A stretch of DNA of 64,000 bases, from NCBI GenBank assembly GCA_947632175.1, contig CANROC010000007.1, positions 1-64,000 of the forward strand. The letters are read 5' to 3'. This document shows, piece after piece, positions 9,036 through 17,806 of the stretch. This DNA is from an uncultured Oscillospiraceae bacterium. GTDB lineage: Bacteria; Bacillota; Clostridia; Oscillospirales; Oscillospiraceae. The translations under genes and the position numbers were made by a program. Every line of letters starts with the position of its first letter. Position 1 is the stretch's first letter. The notes beneath the pieces were generated by a model. The model searched no databases. It worked only from the letters and a program-made list of their open reading frames with translations, and was not told the DNA's origin.

Positions 9036-9335
9036 CATGTAATGGTGCCCCCATGTGGCGACATGTGGGTGCAAATGCGGTTAACCTGCAAATGCAGGGT
9101 GTGGCGAAAGCTGCTAACCGGGAACGCTAAGTGCGCAAGCATATGCCAATCCGGTGCCAAGCCAGGACTGCGAGGTCCTGGAAGGTCCATCGACCAGAAC
9201 ATACCATCTCTCTGAGATGATGAAGTTCGTACCTCTCAGGCGCAATTCCGGAGAGGGAAGTGCCGCACAAGTCTCGTACTTGGTGATATGGTCAATACCC
9301 CTACGAAATATCGGGAAACCGAGGGTTCGTTATAG
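9036..9335 (+). ncRNA. Group I intron 2 (RNA polymerase gene)
   Basis: A 300-base ORF-less intron with a clear P1: exon bases TTGCAT (9030-9035) pair with GTGCAA at 9069-9074, with the conserved U-G pair at the splice site and a CATGT/ACATG hairpin in the loop. P7 halves are GACCA (9192-9196) and TGGTC (9289-9293, in GATATGGTC, the group I S element). The last intron base is G9335. Splicing restores Ile-Asp in the conserved IDxxKG motif. Confidence 0.9.
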
Positions 9336-10152
9336 CGACAAAGCAAAAGGCATTATCTCCAAACCGATGCCTATTGAATGGTACAACAGACACTCCGTCC
9401 TCGAAATGGAGGAGGGTGAGAAGAAATCGCTGTATCTCTCAATCCTTGCTGATAAGAAGCCCAGGTTCATGATTTACATCTACCCTGAGATTAACCAGCG
9501 GTATCAGGAATACATTCGCAACACAGACAAGAAATGTGAACGCGCTTTCAACATCACAATCGACGAACTGTTCGCCAAGCCGCAGAACGAACTCACGCAG
9601 GAACAGGCGGCATTTATAGATGACTACTACAGGAAGATGCCGGTAGGAATTTCTGACTGTACGATGAATATCATCTGCCGCAAGTTCGAGGATAAGTTCG
9701 ACGGCTGGCTCGCCAAGCGCAGGAAAGAGAAGCAGTTCAACTACCACATTTTAAGGAGCGATGCGGAGTACACACCACAGCAGTACAATCAGATTAAACG
9801 GCTGTACGAAGATTACGTAAGGCGAACCAAGGACTACATGGTCTACGCAAAACGTGAACGCGTAGACACAGACGACGCCGTAGATGTTATCAGTTCTCTC
9901 GATATAGAATTTCGTAACGCCTGCGACCTCATCTGCAGTAACGCAAAATCCCTCTGCAACATTCTGTTGGACATCTGCTACGAGAAAGGTAGCAACAAGC
10001 GATTCGTATGGGCACTGTGCGGCAAGGAGATTATTGATAATCTTCTACAGCGGAACGGCCACACAATCTCATTCCCTGTACAGGATCCCGAAGGCGACTT
10101 CGAGTTTGCTGGCAAACGGTTCCGTATGACAACGAAAACCTTGGAGGTATAA
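9336..10152 (+). CDS. Phage RNA polymerase, exon 3
   Basis: The last exon completes the Ile codon and encodes D-KAKGIISKPMPIEWYNR and the C-terminal 272 residues of the polymerase. The invariant Lys of the IDxxKG helix is present. The rest is helical and charged, and it has CTMNIICRKFEDKF in the middle. Reading from any ATG inside the preceding intron would add intron-encoded residues, so a free-standing gene starting near 9154 is rejected. The stop lies four bases before the next gene's ATG, and the ribosome site of that gene overlaps this exon. Confidence 0.85.
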
Positions 10153-10156
10153 GGTC

Positions 10157-10912
10157 ATGGCAATCATTTTGAACGAACGTGAATACGCCGAGAACATTAT
10201 AGAGACTAAGGACCTCGGCAAATCTCCTGTTGATTCATTGAGCAAGGTAGCCCGTTATTATCTCCAGTGTAACGGTTACCGCAAGTCAGAAGTAAGGCGC
10301 AAGATTGAGGAGTTGCTGATAGCGTCGAACCCAGGCGTGATTCTGGTCAAGTGGTCGGACACACTTGATAAGATTGCGAAGAATGCTGACAAGTACAAGC
10401 TCATAGAGATTGACGGTATTCCCATCACACAGGCAGAGGTTGACGCAATCAAGAAGCTTGGTAAACGGCAGGATGAGAGACTCGCGTTCTCTCTCCTGTG
10501 CGTAGCCAAGTATTGGGACAGGGTTTCGGACGACAACAATCATTGGGTCAACACGAACGACGGCGACCTGATGAGAATGGCGAATGTTAGCACTACGGCT
10601 GCTCGACAGAATCAGATGGTACACAGATTGGTCAGTGCCAACATGATTCAGCTGAGCAAGCGGGTTGATAATCTCAACATGCAGGTCATGTACATCAATG
10701 ATGACAGTCCTGTAGTTGTCAAGATCTATGACTACCGCAATCTTGGCAACCAGTACCTCATGCTAAGAGGAGACAGGTACTTCATGTGTGAGAACTGCGG
10801 GATTTGCGTAAAACGGAACAGCAACTCGCAGAAGTATTGTAAGCAGTGTGCGACGGAATTCTACATCAAGAAGTCTGTAGAATCGGTAATGAAACAGAGG
10901 GTGAACGCTTGA
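10157..10912 (+). CDS. Zinc-ribbon protein paired with the RNA polymerase
   Basis: A 251-residue soluble protein with a C-terminal zinc ribbon: CENCGICVKRN near residues 211-221 and KYCKQCA near 228-234, giving four metal-binding cysteines. The N-terminal two thirds are helical; a helix-turn-helix-like stretch (DLMRMANVSTTAARQNQMVH) lies near residues 136-155. Its GGAGG site lies inside the polymerase stop region, so the two are translationally linked. A DNA-binding initiation or processivity factor for the phage RNA polymerase is a reasonable guess, not shown by the sequence. Confidence 0.75.
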   Translation: MAIILNEREYAENIIETKDLGKSPVDSLSKVARYYLQCNGYRKSEVRRKIEELLIASNPGVILVKWSDTLDKIAKNADKYKLIEIDGIPITQAEVDAIKKLGKRQDERLAFSLLCVAKYWDRVSDDNNHWVNTNDGDLMRMANVSTTAARQNQMVHRLVSANMIQLSKRVDNLNMQVMYINDDSPVVVKIYDYRNLGNQYLMLRGDRYFMCENCGICVKRNSNSQKYCKQCATEFYIKKSVESVMKQRVNA

Positions 10913-11079
10913 TAAAGCGACGTCGAAGTTGAATATTTTGCTCGATGTTTGAAAATAGACGCCATCGGTTTCACCCACTAAATAGCGGGCAGGAATCGAG
11001 GGCGTGAGATTTTGCTTTATATGAAGAGAAAGTAACACTTTTGTGCGTATTTCTTTTCTATTTTCAATAGAAAGGTTGA

Positions 11080-11295
11080 ATGAAATTGATTGCAGTATCA
11101 CAAGAAGAGAAGATGGCGGTCTTGGAGATGTACCCGAAGGTATACTTCGTGAGGACGATGAAGCAGAAGAGCAAGAGGCATCATTACTTCATGGAGGAGC
11201 AGGAGGACGCGATGCAGCTTCTGCGGTATCTCCGTGGTGAGGTGTCCGAACCTGTGCGCAAACATAGGGGGCACGAGTGGAATGGAGCTAACTAA
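11080..11295 (+). CDS. Small hypothetical protein before the phosphoesterase
   Basis: A 71-residue basic protein (MKLIAVSQEEKMAVLEMYPK and onward) with an AGAAAGG site five bases before the ATG. That site lies in the 3' arm of a hairpin TTTCTATT/AATAGAAA at 11051-11073, so ribosome access might be controlled. It overlaps the next gene by 14 bases, suggesting coupled translation. Similar short KMAVLxMYPKVYFVRTxKQKSKRHHY proteins are, as I recall, common near such phosphoesterases in gut phages, but no function is known to me. Confidence 0.7.
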   Translation: MKLIAVSQEEKMAVLEMYPKVYFVRTMKQKSKRHHYFMEEQEDAMQLLRYLRGEVSEPVRKHRGHEWNGAN

Positions 11296-12478
11296 GCTAC
11301 CAAATGAGTCTGACTTTCAGTATCACAAGCGGCTGATACAGGGGAAGCTCGTTGACAAGACGCTCGATTATGACTACGCCGAACTTTCAAAATACGTCTA
11401 CGGTCAGGAGTTCAGTTCCGACTTCACGCGGCGTATGATGTACGGCTCCCTCAAGACTCTTGAATGTCTCGACGCAGAGAGACAGACGCAAACTCAGGAC
11501 AACGCTCTTACCGAGCTGGACCAGAAGAGAATCGAGCTTCAAAAGGAAAAGCAGAAGCTGAGCGATATGCGGAAATCTTACAATGCCATTGTCCGTGGGA
11601 GAGCGAGACAGGAAGAGCTGAATGAGATTATTAAAGAAGCGGTTGCCGCAAAGGAGCCAATTGTTGTCGGACAGAAACATGAGCCTCACAGTGGTTATGG
11701 CACAGACCTGCTGGTCAGTCTCAATGACATTCACTACGGAGCTTTCAGCGTGAATGCCTGGAACGTATACAGCTCAGAAGTCTTCGTGAATATGATCCGG
11801 GACTATCTTACTCAGATTATCAACATCGCAGACAGGCACAAGTGCGAGAATGTGTATGTCTGGATGAACGGCGACGCCATCGCCGGAAATATCCATAAGA
11901 CAATCGCAATCACCAATAGAGAGAACGTTATTGAGCAAATTGTGGGAGTTTCTGAAGTAATCTCATGGTTTTTGACAGAATTATCCACAGTTTTCAAGAA
12001 TGTCTACTACCTGTCGGTCGCGGGCAATCACAGCCGGATTGACAAGGAGAAGGACGCGCTGAAGGACGAACGGCTGGACGACCTGATCGGGTGGTACTTG
12101 GAGGCGCGACTTCAGAATCTGGACAACGTCCGAATCAACGCTGGTGAGAAGATTGACACTACGATGTACAAGGTGAAAATTCGTGGGAAGACCTATGTTG
12201 GCGTACATGGCGATTATGATGATTCGCCGACCAAGCTTGCTGCTCTGAAGACCATGGCGGATGATGACGTATACGCAATCCTGCTTGGTCACAAACACCA
12301 CAACAAGACCGACGTCCTAAATGGTGTCAAGATCATTATGGCTGGCAGTTTCCTTGGAATGGATGACTTCTGCATTACGCGGAGGATCTACGGGAAACCG
12401 GAGCAGCTGGTGTCTGTTGTTTCAGAAGATGGGATCGTGTGTAACTACGATATCCAGCTTTCTGACAACGACGTATGA
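11282..12478 (+). CDS. Mre11-like metallophosphoesterase
   Basis: A 398-residue protein with a coiled-coil-prone N-terminus (about 70-110) and a calcineurin-like metallophosphoesterase domain. The metal ligands can be read in order: DIHYG near 149, MNGDAI near 197, AGNHSR near 247, HGD near 314 and GHKHHN near 339. Enzymes of this superfamily cut phosphodiesters with two divalent metals; SbcD/Mre11 proteins act as DNA nucleases. The ATG at 11282 is chosen because the longer frame starts inside the preceding gene without a ribosome site; the Shine-Dalgarno here is weak, so coupling to the upstream gene is likely. Role: probably DNA processing in replication or before packaging. Confidence 0.85.
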   Translation: MELTKLPNESDFQYHKRLIQGKLVDKTLDYDYAELSKYVYGQEFSSDFTRRMMYGSLKTLECLDAERQTQTQDNALTELDQKRIELQKEKQKLSDMRKSYNAIVRGRARQEELNEIIKEAVAAKEPIVVGQKHEPHSGYGTDLLVSLNDIHYGAFSVNAWNVYSSEVFVNMIRDYLTQIINIADRHKCENVYVWMNGDAIAGNIHKTIAITNRENVIEQIVGVSEVISWFLTELSTVFKNVYYLSVAGNHSRIDKEKDALKDERLDDLIGWYLEARLQNLDNVRINAGEKIDTTMYKVKIRGKTYVGVHGDYDDSPTKLAALKTMADDDVYAILLGHKHHNKTDVLNGVKIIMAGSFLGMDDFCITRRIYGKPEQLVSVVSEDGIVCNYDIQLSDNDV

Positions 12479-12499
12479 ATTTGTATCTAGCGAGAAGAA

Positions 12500-12800
12500 T
12501 GCACGGGATTGGTGCACTCATTTCGTGAATGATAGATGTCGTGCGGACTTGCTACCCGCATTAGCGATATCGAGCCTACTGGGAGGCTCAGCCGGACGCG
12601 GGAATCTCAGACAATCCATAGTGGCCAGGTTGATGTAGCAGAGTCTCCCTGGCTGCTGATTTCGTACAGAACCATGCACGCCTCCTGACAGTGCGCAACC
12701 CGCATGGTCTTTTTAAACCGGCACGCCTCTCAACGATGCGGACCACGCCGGGATTTTTGAGGAGTGGCTGGTGCACAAGTCACTCCTCCCACAAAATGAA
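12500..12800 (+). ncRNA. Structured non-coding region with tandem covarying hairpins
   Basis: No gene fits in this stretch, but it is a string of stems: GAGCCT/AGGCTC (12573-12590), GCCAGG/CCTGGC (near 12622-12652), copy 1 at 12671-12714, copy 2 at 12718-12758 and GAGGAGTG/CACTCCTC (12758-12788). Copies 1 and 2 have equal 24-base loops, identical at 16 positions (ACGCCTC, AC, TGCG conserved). Their closing stems differ but both pair: ATGC/GCAT extended by ACC/GGT against CCGGC/GCCGG. Loop positions 8-9/13-14 also swap C-G, T-A for T-A, C-G. Each copy is followed by five T. This argues for selected RNA structure: a small RNA, tandem terminator or processing element. Confidence 0.55.
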
Positions 12801-12816
12801 AGGAAGGTAAAGAATT

Positions 12817-13125
12817 ATGAAAGTATCACAGAGTATGCTTGTCGACCAGATGAAGGAGAAGTATGGATACACGAAGGTGTCTTCCAACGAATTTCTCAAC
12901 AACCTGAAGGAGATCATCACCGAGAATCTTGAGAGTGGTAATGACGTACAGTTCGTGGGGTTCTGCACGTTTGGTATCAAGACGCTCGGTTCTCGCACGT
13001 CTATTCATCCGATTACAAGAGAGAAGTACATTACAGAGCCTCATCCTGTTCCGAAGCTCATCCCTGGCAAGATGATTAAGGACGCCGTCAAAATTTACGC
13101 AGATAATAAGAAGCGTGGGATCTGA
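12817..13125 (+). CDS. HU/IHF-family DNA-binding protein
   Basis: A 102-residue histone-like protein. The N-terminal helical dimerisation half (MKVSQSMLVDQMKEKYGYTK) is followed by the beta-arm region VQFVGFCTFGIKTLGSRTS and a PHPVPKLIPGKMIKDAV tail that matches the HU fold, though the classical RNPxTG tip is replaced by IHPITREKY. AAGGAAGG precedes the ATG by 9 bases. It bends or compacts DNA and, lying directly before the terminase genes, may help packaging or late transcription. Its stop overlaps the next start (TGATG). Confidence 0.85.
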   Translation: MKVSQSMLVDQMKEKYGYTKVSSNEFLNNLKEIITENLESGNDVQFVGFCTFGIKTLGSRTSIHPITREKYITEPHPVPKLIPGKMIKDAVKIYADNKKRGI

Positions 13126-14237
13126 TGGCTAGTTCTCAGAGATTAAAGAAAGCGCCGAGGAATGAGCCTGACATCCCAACAGGGGAACATCCAAAGTATA
13201 TCTGCATCCGTTGTGGCAAGGCGTTCACAAAAGCCGATGGTAATTTTCCGGTTTCGCACACTCATATGTACAGGCAGATAGGCAGATTGCCGTGGTGCAA
13301 TGACTGCGTTGACGCAATGTATACTGAGTACTTTAATCGCTACGAGAATAAGCGCAAGGCCGTTCGCAGAATGTGTATGAAGTTTGACCTGTATTACAGT
13401 GATGCTATGTTTGACATGGCGGAGAAGCTGGCTGGTGACAGGTCAATCATCAGAGCATATCTGAGCAAGATTAATATCAACCGTTTTCTCGACTACTCCT
13501 TCGACAATACGCTGTCCGATGAAATGAAGGCGGACGAAGATGCGAAGGAAGAGGCGGCTCGCATTCTGAGAGAGCGCAAGGAGCTTGAAAATCGGCAGGC
13601 TCAGTTAGACTCTGAGTCTGCTATGATTGATAAGCATCTTGAGAACGTGGATGCAGAAGCGGAGGCGTTGAGCCAAGTGCCTGATGATATCAAACGATTC
13701 TGGGGACCTGGGTATGAGGCGTCTATGTACTGGGAGCTTGAGGACAGGCTCAATTTCTGGAAGAGTCAGTATCCGGAAGGGTATAAGTTTGACGTTGGAG
13801 AGCTTGCTCTTCTTCGACAGATTTGCGGACTCGAAATCGACAGCAACCATGACAGGGCGGCTGGAAGGCCGTCTGATAAGAGCGCAAACATGCTTAACAC
13901 ATTGATTGGTTCTCTAAAGCTGAAACCAGTTCAGAAGAAGGACGAGGTTGACGCCGAGATTGATGGGACGCCTCTTGGCGTGTACATCCAGATGTGGGAA
14001 CAGCGTAAGCCATTGCCGGAGATTGATGAGAAGTACAAAGATATCAACGGGAACATCAAGAACATCTACACGTGGTTCTATGGAGCTGCGTCTAAGATGG
14101 TCGGTCTGAAGAATGCGTACTGCAGGATGTTTGAGGATGCTCTTGAGAAATGGAGGGTACAGCGTCCTGATATCGACCAGGTAGACGATGACTCTGCGAT
14201 CGATGAGTATTTCAGTAGTCATGGCGGTGATGATTGA
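13125..14237 (+). CDS. Putative terminase small subunit
   Basis: A 370-residue protein with a zinc-finger-like N-terminus (YICIRCGKAF near 26 and PWCNDCVDAMY near 60, two CxxC pairs) and a long helical charged middle (about 130-190, coiled-coil-like). Position is the main argument: it starts in TGATG overlap with the HU-like gene and its stop overlaps the large terminase start, where the DNA-recognising small subunit normally lies. It is longer than most small terminases, and no helix-turn-helix is obvious, so it could also be another packaging accessory. Confidence 0.6.
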   Translation: MASSQRLKKAPRNEPDIPTGEHPKYICIRCGKAFTKADGNFPVSHTHMYRQIGRLPWCNDCVDAMYTEYFNRYENKRKAVRRMCMKFDLYYSDAMFDMAEKLAGDRSIIRAYLSKININRFLDYSFDNTLSDEMKADEDAKEEAARILRERKELENRQAQLDSESAMIDKHLENVDAEAEALSQVPDDIKRFWGPGYEASMYWELEDRLNFWKSQYPEGYKFDVGELALLRQICGLEIDSNHDRAAGRPSDKSANMLNTLIGSLKLKPVQKKDEVDAEIDGTPLGVYIQMWEQRKPLPEIDEKYKDINGNIKNIYTWFYGAASKMVGLKNAYCRMFEDALEKWRVQRPDIDQVDDDSAIDEYFSSHGGDD

Positions 14238-16057
14238 TGGCTACACTGAATGACAAGAACATTCGCAGAAGGCGTGTAATGGAAGGAGCTGCTGAATGGG
14301 CTGCCTTCTATCGTGCGAATATTGATATCTTTGTGCGCGACTATCTTCAGCTAGACTTTCTAAAGTGGTTCCAGTATATGCTGCTCGCCATGATGAATGA
14401 CTCCACAAATTTTGTGTGGATTGCAGCTCGTGGCATGGGTAAGTCTTTTCTCATTGCAATATTCGCATGTGTGAGATGTATTCTGTATCCTGGCACCAAG
14501 GTTATTCTCACTGCTGGCAAACGCAGTCAAAGCATCAATGTGCTTGAGAAGATACAGACTGAGCTAATACCTAAGTCTATAACATTGAAGGCGGAAATCG
14601 ACATGAGGGCGTCTAAGTTCAGTGGACAGGACGCCAAGATATGTTTCAAGAATGGGTCATACATTAAAGTAGTTACTGCTGCTGACAGCGCTCGAAGCAA
14701 CAGAGCTAACATACTGATCGTGGACGAGTTCAGAATGATTAAGAAAGATATTGTCGATACCGTACTTAGAAAGTTCTTAACCAGTAGACGCATGCCTCCT
14801 TACAAAGATCTTACTGAGGCAGAGCGCAGTGCTGAGTACGCGAAGGAGCCGAACATGACAGAATACCTGTCTTCCGCATACTACAAGGACCACTGGTCTT
14901 ATGCGAAGACTGTGGACTCATTCAAGTCGATGTTATCTGAGAAGTCTTCCAGCTTTGTATGTTCGTTGCCATACCAGCTTTCTATTAAAGAAGGTCTGCT
15001 TTTCCCGGAGGATATCCAAGACGAGATGATGGAGAGCGATTTCAACGAGATCAAGTTCTCTATGGAGCTTGGCGCTATGTTCTGGGGTGGCGAGGATGGA
15101 GCATTCTTCGACTTTGGTTCTGTATCAAAGAACAGAAAGATTCCGTATCCAATGTTGCCAGGAAGGCTGGCATCAAAGCTTGGAAATAGTAAGAAGGTAG
15201 CTATACCAAAGAAACAAAATGGCGAGAAGCGAATCTTGTCTATTGACGTTGCTCTTATGTCAAGTAAGAAGAACAACAACGATGCATCCGCTCTATTCAT
15301 CAATCAGATGATACCGAATAAGGTTGGAAGGTACGTCAACAATATCGTGTACACAGACTGTTTTGAAGGTATGGTTACGCAGGACCAGGCGTTGCTTGTT
15401 AGACGTTTGTTCGACGAGTATCAATGCGACTATCTTGTGTTGGACTGTCAGGGTGTTGGCATGGGGATTGCGGATCTTCTCATAAGAGACATGGTAGATC
15501 CTGAGACAGGAGAGTTATATCCAGCTATCAATTATTGTAATAATAAGGAGATGGCTGATAGATGTACTGTTCCTGGCGCAGAGAAAGTCATATACGCAAT
15601 TAAGGCATCCGCTCAGTTCAACTCTGATTGCGCCGTTCTTCTTCGCGAGGGGTTCCGCAGTGGTAAGATCCGCCTGCTCGATACTGAGCTTGATGGGGAG
15701 GATTACATGTCTAGTCTTCCTGGATGGGGATCTCTGAATCCGCAGGAACATCTCGATCTGCAGATGCCGTATATCAATACAACTCTGCTTATAAACGAAT
15801 TGGTTAACCTGCAGCATGACGAGACAAACGGCAAAGTCAAGATTTTTGAAAAGAGCAATATGCGTAAGGATAGGTTCTCAAGTCTTAGCTACAACTACTA
15901 CGTCGCTCTTGAGATAGAACGCAAAACAATGAGGCGTAACAACTTCGGCGGAAATGATGTGCTTAGTAATTTTGTCATCAAACCACCAAGGTCGGCTAAC
16001 CGCAACAGTCCATTATCATCATTAGGAAGGGGGTGGGACCGTGGAAGATACTACTGA
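14237..16057 (+). CDS. Terminase large subunit
   Basis: A 606-residue packaging motor. The N-terminal ATPase shows Walker A AARGMGKSF near residue 69 and Walker B ILIVDEF near 161. The C-terminal RNase-H-like nuclease has its acidic residues in RILSIDVALM (near 334) and YLVLDCQGVGMG (near 399). It drives DNA into the prohead and cuts the concatemer. The ATG at 14237 overlaps the upstream stop, and the 3' end overlaps the portal start by 17 bases, so packaging genes are translated as a unit. Confidence 0.95.
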   Translation: MATLNDKNIRRRRVMEGAAEWAAFYRANIDIFVRDYLQLDFLKWFQYMLLAMMNDSTNFVWIAARGMGKSFLIAIFACVRCILYPGTKVILTAGKRSQSINVLEKIQTELIPKSITLKAEIDMRASKFSGQDAKICFKNGSYIKVVTAADSARSNRANILIVDEFRMIKKDIVDTVLRKFLTSRRMPPYKDLTEAERSAEYAKEPNMTEYLSSAYYKDHWSYAKTVDSFKSMLSEKSSSFVCSLPYQLSIKEGLLFPEDIQDEMMESDFNEIKFSMELGAMFWGGEDGAFFDFGSVSKNRKIPYPMLPGRLASKLGNSKKVAIPKKQNGEKRILSIDVALMSSKKNNNDASALFINQMIPNKVGRYVNNIVYTDCFEGMVTQDQALLVRRLFDEYQCDYLVLDCQGVGMGIADLLIRDMVDPETGELYPAINYCNNKEMADRCTVPGAEKVIYAIKASAQFNSDCAVLLREGFRSGKIRLLDTELDGEDYMSSLPGWGSLNPQEHLDLQMPYINTTLLINELVNLQHDETNGKVKIFEKSNMRKDRFSSLSYNYYVALEIERKTMRRNNFGGNDVLSNFVIKPPRSANRNSPLSSLGRGWDRGRYY

Positions 16058-17558
16058 GAAAGTAGAACAAAATCGTAATTCTGTATATAACTATGAGGCG
16101 TTTCGTAGAGTAATGAGCATGCCGGGTGGACGTGACAGGTTCCAGGTGCTGGCGAAGCAGATCTATCGAGACCTGAACAACACGTCTCTTACCATTACTC
16201 CGTCCTTCAACAGGTATACTAAAGAAGAAATCAATACGTACATGCAGAACCCGTACCAATATCGCAAGCAGCTTAGAGCGGCGGCGATCTATCTGTACGG
16301 AGTCAGCCCGCATTTCAGGCGACTTATCCAGTATTTCGTTTCCCTGTCCGACCTGGCGTACGTGGTTAGTCCGATTAATATTGACCCGCTGTCTACCAAT
16401 CCGAGGAGCATTCAGCGGAATTACCGCAAGGTTTTACAGACGATGACGAACATGCACGTCAAGAATCAGTTCCCGAAAATTATGACCGTGTGTTTTCGTG
16501 AGGACGTATTCTATGGGACAATCATTGAGACGACGGATGATGTGGCGATTATGCAGCTCCCTTCTGACTATTGCGCAATCTCGTCTATTGAAGGTGGGGT
16601 ATTCAACGTAACGTTCGACTTCTCGTACTTTTCCGCACGGGAAGGATTGCTTGAATACTACCCGGCTGAATTTACGACGATGTACAACGCGTATAAGAAA
16701 GACTCGCAGAACATGCGTTGGCAGGAATTGCCGTCTCCAAATTCGTTCGCATTAAAGATTAACGACGATATCATTGAGTACGAACTTCCGCCTTTTGCTG
16801 GGATTTTCCGTGATATCTATGACTTGGAGGACTATCGCAACCTCAAGCTGACCAAGACTGCTCTTGAGAATTATGCTGTTCTTGTCATGACTCTAGGAGT
16901 CAATGAGAATGGTGAGTGGCAGTTCCCGCTTGAGATGGCAAGAGACTTCTGGTCCAACCTGGACGCGATTCTGCCGGAGGAGATTGGTTCGATTCTGACG
17001 CCGATGCCCGTTGAGAAAATTTCGTTCGAGCGGACGCACACCGGAGACACGAATAACGTAGCGGATTCTGAGGAGTCTCTGTTCACCAGTGCTGGCGTAT
17101 CCAGCCTGCTGTTCAACAACCCGAATGCTTCTGCTAACGCACTTTCGCTCTCCATTAAGGTAGACCAAGGGATGACCTACAAGCTTGTGAAGAGTATCGA
17201 GATGGTTATCAACCGCTATATTCAGGCACAATCTTACGGAAAGAATTTCAAAGTGGGGTTCCTTGACGTTTCTCCTTTCAATAGGAAAGAGATGGGCGAC
17301 CAGTATCTGAAGGCGTTGAACCTTGGACTCCCGATGATTTCTCATTACGCAGCTTCGCAAGGTCTGCCTCAGAATGAGCTTGACTCAATGGCGTTCCTTG
17401 AGAATGAAGTATTACTCCTGCCGCAGAAGCTTCAGCCTCTGCAGAGCGCTGCTACTTCTTCTTCCTCAACAGGAGAGGGAGATGGAGAGCCTGGCGCTCC
17501 TGAGAAGGATATTGGCGAAGTCTCTGATAAGCGGGAAAAGAATTCGGAGGCTGAGTGA
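16041..17558 (+). CDS. Portal protein
   Basis: A 505-residue protein starting at GTG after AAGGGGGTGGG, inside the terminase 3' end. It has the mixed helix/strand composition and length of siphophage portals (Clip and wing regions without diagnostic motifs), and lies directly after the large terminase and before the protease-scaffold, the normal place for the dodecameric DNA-entry ring. The C-terminus is a flexible Ser/Gly/Glu tail (SSSSTGEGDGEPG). Confidence rests mostly on context. Confidence 0.88.
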   Translation: MEDTTEKVEQNRNSVYNYEAFRRVMSMPGGRDRFQVLAKQIYRDLNNTSLTITPSFNRYTKEEINTYMQNPYQYRKQLRAAAIYLYGVSPHFRRLIQYFVSLSDLAYVVSPINIDPLSTNPRSIQRNYRKVLQTMTNMHVKNQFPKIMTVCFREDVFYGTIIETTDDVAIMQLPSDYCAISSIEGGVFNVTFDFSYFSAREGLLEYYPAEFTTMYNAYKKDSQNMRWQELPSPNSFALKINDDIIEYELPPFAGIFRDIYDLEDYRNLKLTKTALENYAVLVMTLGVNENGEWQFPLEMARDFWSNLDAILPEEIGSILTPMPVEKISFERTHTGDTNNVADSEESLFTSAGVSSLLFNNPNASANALSLSIKVDQGMTYKLVKSIEMVINRYIQAQSYGKNFKVGFLDVSPFNRKEMGDQYLKALNLGLPMISHYAASQGLPQNELDSMAFLENEVLLLPQKLQPLQSAATSSSSTGEGDGEPGAPEKDIGEVSDKREKNSEAE

Positions 17559-17746
17559 TGAGTAAGATTCCTTTGTTCATTTACGTCTTCAATAAGGAAG
17601 ACAGCGACGCGATGAAGAACGCAGGCTACAGGATGATCCAGTCGAACGACGACATGGGCGTCTACGTCTTCGAAAATCGAAGCGAGCTTGAGTTCTCCTG
17701 CAACGTGAAGCACTACTACTCGAACGTTCTAACGTTCGGGAAATGA
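17558..17746 (+). CDS. Small hypothetical protein between portal and protease
   Basis: A 62-residue protein (MSKIPLFIYVFNKEDSDAMK and onward) whose ATG overlaps the portal stop and follows CGGAGG. No signal or membrane segment is evident. Small genes in this slot of the packaging/head operon are common and mostly unassigned. Confidence 0.75.
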   Translation: MSKIPLFIYVFNKEDSDAMKNAGYRMIQSNDDMGVYVFENRSELEFSCNVKHYYSNVLTFGK

Positions 17747-17806
17747 TTCTGTGCCCGGCAGTTAGCTTTGAATAACCGCTGGGTATTTCCATATCGAGGT
17801 GATTTT

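Noticed and set aside
8770..9042. A separate 90-residue gene, and a gene starting at 9154
   Set aside because: They are polymerase exons read into introns; splicing gives the conserved DGD and IDxxKG motifs.
12321..12776. Small frames in the 12.5 kb gap and a tRNA
   Set aside because: No ribosome sites; the hairpins do not form a cloverleaf and no TTCGA-type arm or CCA end is present.
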